From Actinomadura flavalba DSM 45200 (GTDB lineage: Bacteria > Actinomycetota > Actinomycetes > Streptosporangiales > Streptosporangiaceae), in assembly GCF_000374305.1 (NCBI RefSeq), contig NZ_KB894095.1, forward strand, positions 62,001-126,000: a stretch of DNA of 64,000 bases, given 5' to 3'. The position numbers were made by a program, and so were the translations under genes. Of this stretch, positions 62,031 to 64,000 are shown in pieces (within the stretch, counting starts at the first letter, position 1; each line of letters starts with the position of its first letter). The notes under the pieces were generated by a model that saw nothing but the letters and a program-made list of their open reading frames with translations, searched no databases and was not told the DNA's origin.

Positions 62031-64000
62031 CTTGTGTCTCCCTTTCGTTGGCCGCTGCGGCGCTTTCGGTCACTCGCTGGGCGAGAGCAGCGAGCAGAAT
62101 CCGTGCCCCGTCGGGTCCGAGAGCGTTCTCAGCCTGCTTGAGAATGTCGGCCGCGAGGGTTTCAGCCTCGCTGCGGGCCTGTTGGGGTACGTAGATCAGA
62201 GTCCGCCGCTCAGCACCGGCGCTGTCGGTCAAGGTCAACAGCTGGGCGTCGAGCTTCTCTTCCCGGCCATCGACGTCTCGACCCGCGTGGTGTAGGTGGC
62301 CGACACGGTCAAGGGCGGTGGCCATCGCCCGGGCCTTCTGGGGGAAGACCTTGGCTTCGTGGTCGTTCCAGTCGCCAAGGGCGGAGTTGGTCAGCCGTAC
62401 GACGATGGGCTCCAGCCAGTCGTCGTCCTCAAGGCTGTCGCTAAGAACGAAGTCGACGAAGCCTCGCAACTCCGGTGTGAGCACGGCGTCTGCGAAGCCC
62501 CGCAATCGGGCCGCGAGCCCAGTACGCAGCTGGGACAGTTCGGCAGGCAGGCGGAACTCCGTAGCTAGGACGCGAACGACCTTCGAACGCAGCTGACTGT
62601 CGATCGCGAAGAGCTCGTCCGCCGCGGCGGTGAGGCGTGCGACGTAAACGTTCGCCGCTTCGGCGTTGGCGCGCGTGCGCGCCGGAATCTCGGGGAGGCC
62701 GAGTGCCTTCGGCAGCGCATGGAAGAGCAGTTCGTCGGGGTCGACCGCCTTGGCGATGGCGGCGCGCACAGCGCGGGCGTCGGCGGAGATGTTCTTGGTG
62801 GTGCGGGCGTACTTGTTGAGGTCGGCTACCCGCACAATGAGAGCGCTGGCGACCGAGAGCAGGTCAGGGTTGCGCAGTGCCTGAGAGCGAGCTGCTTCCA
62901 CACCTAGCGCGACCTGCAACTCCTTGATGACGCGGCCGCGCTGCATGCCGCCTGTGGGCGTGTACTTCACCGAAAATCGCCCAGGTCCTTTGACCAAGCG
63001 CTCCACCACGTCGATGGTCAGTCGAGGAAGGTAGGTGCCTTCTTCGAACAGGGCGACGTCGTGGCGGCGGATGATCAGGGCCGGCACCAGGAACACCGGG
63101 ACGACGCCCGCTTTGAGTCCGAAGGGCGGGCTCATCAAAACCCGGATGACCTCCTCAACGCTCAGTCGCTCAGTGGCATCCGTTAGCACCTTGTTCAGCG
63201 CGTTCCAAGCGGGTTGGGCGTGCTCGTGACCGGCGCCCGGCGCTGAGAAGCCGTACGGGACCAGGCTCTCCCGCTGGCTCTCGGCTTGGGCTACGCCGTT
63301 CTCTCGATGCAGGCCGAGGTAAGCCAGTACACCGCTATACATCGCGCGTTCGGCGCGGTAGCCGTCGCTGAAGCCGAGGTTTTTCTGCCCAGAAGCGGAG
63401 AGCATGGCCGTCATCAGTACGCCGCGGGCTTGGGCGGCCTGGCTCGTCAGGACGTGGCGCCCGAGCATCTCATTGCGGATGTGAGGTGTGTGCGGATAAA
63501 CCGACTCGCAGGCTAGCGAGACAAGCCCGCTCAAGCTGCGGGCCGTCAACCCGGAGACGGCCGGTTCTTCGCCGGGAGCGATGCCGCTGTGCCAAAGGCT
63601 CCAGGATGCTTCGGGGGATGGCGGGTAAAAAGCGTCCTGCAGTAGCTCCAGCAGTTCGGCCTCAGCCTGCACGATTCGCTCAGTGAGTTCTCGCCTGGCG
63701 ACGTGGTCGAGGCCCGGCTCGTCGCTGAGTTCCTTGAGCGCGACTAGATAGGTGGCTTTGGTGAGCACGGCTTCGGGGTCGGGTGTGGTCCCGACGAGCA
63801 CCGGCAGAGGCGAAATGACGTCGGGCCGGTCCGCGTTACTGCCGAGGTGGAACACGACGAGACCATCTGCGGGCTCTTTCAGCTCGTCTGGCGCAGCGAC
63901 GGTCATGGTCTCCGGGCCGCTGACTGCGGTGTAAAAAACTCGCATCATGCCGGTGATCTGGCTTTGGCGACCGGCGACGAATGCCTGGGGAACGAGTTTA
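62014..64000 (-). CDS. Large protein, probably SspC/BrxC-like ATPase (5' part outside window)
   Basis: The frame is open to the right edge, giving at least 661 residues of the C-terminal part; an internal ATG at 63948 is not a convincing start because the coding pattern continues upstream (LVPQAFVAGRQSQITGMMRV). No P-loop is seen in this part. The segment SPPFGLKAGVVPVFLVPALI, followed by RRHDVALFEEGTYLPRLTID, resembles the C-terminal regions of large phage-defence ATPases of the BrxC/SspC kind as I recall them. The 17-base overlap with the PAPS-reductase gene shows the two work together. Confidence 0.5.
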   Translation of the reverse strand, partial: KLVPQAFVAGRQSQITGMMRVFYTAVSGPETMTVAAPDELKEPADGLVVFHLGSNADRPDVISPLPVLVGTTPDPEAVLTKATYLVALKELSDEPGLDHVARRELTERIVQAEAELLELLQDAFYPPSPEASWSLWHSGIAPGEEPAVSGLTARSLSGLVSLACESVYPHTPHIRNEMLGRHVLTSQAAQARGVLMTAMLSASGQKNLGFSDGYRAERAMYSGVLAYLGLHRENGVAQAESQRESLVPYGFSAPGAGHEHAQPAWNALNKVLTDATERLSVEEVIRVLMSPPFGLKAGVVPVFLVPALIIRRHDVALFEEGTYLPRLTIDVVERLVKGPGRFSVKYTPTGGMQRGRVIKELQVALGVEAARSQALRNPDLLSVASALIVRVADLNKYARTTKNISADARAVRAAIAKAVDPDELLFHALPKALGLPEIPARTRANAEAANVYVARLTAAADELFAIDSQLRSKVVRVLATEFRLPAELSQLRTGLAARLRGFADAVLTPELRGFVDFVLSDSLEDDDWLEPIVVRLTNSALGDWNDHEAKVFPQKARAMATALDRVGHLHHAGRDVDGREEKLDAQLLTLTDSAGAERRTLIYVPQQARSEAETLAADILKQAENALGPDGARILLAALAQRVTESAAAANERETQDDRQA

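Larger units (their letters stand above)
56205..64000. mobile_element. Integrated element (left end; continues past the right edge)
   Basis: It is inferred from three observations: the LOG gene ends abruptly at about 56205; a tyrosine integrase gene faces inward 153 bases inside that junction; and downstream content is typical of an integrative element (ICE-type parB remnant, IS3-family element, CRISPR remnant, defence-like genes) with visibly lower G+C from 61.2 kb. The right end and the other half of the LOG gene are not in the window. The attachment core is not determined. Confidence 0.65.

Overview
The window is very GC-rich DNA (well over 70% G+C by eye in the backbone, with GTG/TTG starts and G/C third codon positions). 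It comes from an actinomycete. The DUF574-type S-adenosyl methyltransferase, DUF3117, DUF6411 and MSMEG_6728-type proteins, WD40 kinase, LitR-type photoregulator and numerous TetR/PaaX/PadR regulators suggest Streptosporangiales, most like Thermomonosporaceae (Actinomadura and relatives). That placement is inference from gene content, not a phylogeny.

1-16.8 kb is ordinary chromosome: a membrane Ser/Thr kinase with a WD40-like sensor running off the left edge, a TetR regulator, a luciferase-like monooxygenase, small DUF proteins, a secreted esterase, two methyltransferases flanking an unrecognised HTH protein, a serine hydrolase, a crotonase and an M17 leucyl aminopeptidase. Three minisatellites (20-bp, 8-bp and, at 29.6 kb, 7-bp units) and a diverged 70-bp repeat pair sit in long non-coding gaps.

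16.8-34.4 kb holds DUF3117, a paaX-paaG-like pair, a light-response module (LitR/CarH-like B12 regulator, ECF sigma factor, DUF523/DUF1722 protein and divergent photolyase), a four-gene overlapping operon (GT87-type protein, PimB-like GT4, histidine kinase, response regulator), a frameshifted padR, a serine hydrolase, tag, an SRPBCC protein, a DivIVA-like repeat protein, a short protein resembling only the tail of dihydropteroate synthase, PhoX and a LOG-family protein. The tag/DivIVA-like/FolP-like/LOG grouping recalls the tag-folP2 neighbourhood of mycobacteria.

34.4-56.2 kb holds NhaA, an acyl-CoA catabolic cluster (crotonase divergent from three acyl-CoA dehydrogenases), an AurF-like diiron oxygenase with its own ferredoxin/FAD reductase and a divergent TetR (a 28-bp inverted repeat between them), glpF-glpK with a GntR regulator, an SDR/NTF2/TetR group, an alcohol dehydrogenase, a cyclophilin-like lipoprotein, another serine hydrolase and a NERD protein. 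Decay increases toward the right: an SDR pseudogene, and an NTF2-like fragment abutting a broken LuxR-type ATPase.

56.2 kb to the right edge looks like an integrated element. A second LOG gene is cut off near 56,205. Just inside the junction come a tyrosine integrase, a decayed four-repeat CRISPR array without cas genes, a dead IS3-family element with 12-bp terminal inverted repeats, a decayed ICE-type parB, and a lower-GC pair reading in from the right edge: a large protein (incomplete) translationally overlapping a PAPS-reductase-family protein. This pair resembles the SspC-SspD / BrxC-BrxP pairing of DNA phosphorothioation (Ssp, BREX type 4) defence systems and is the most promising lead; the rest of that locus lies outside the window.
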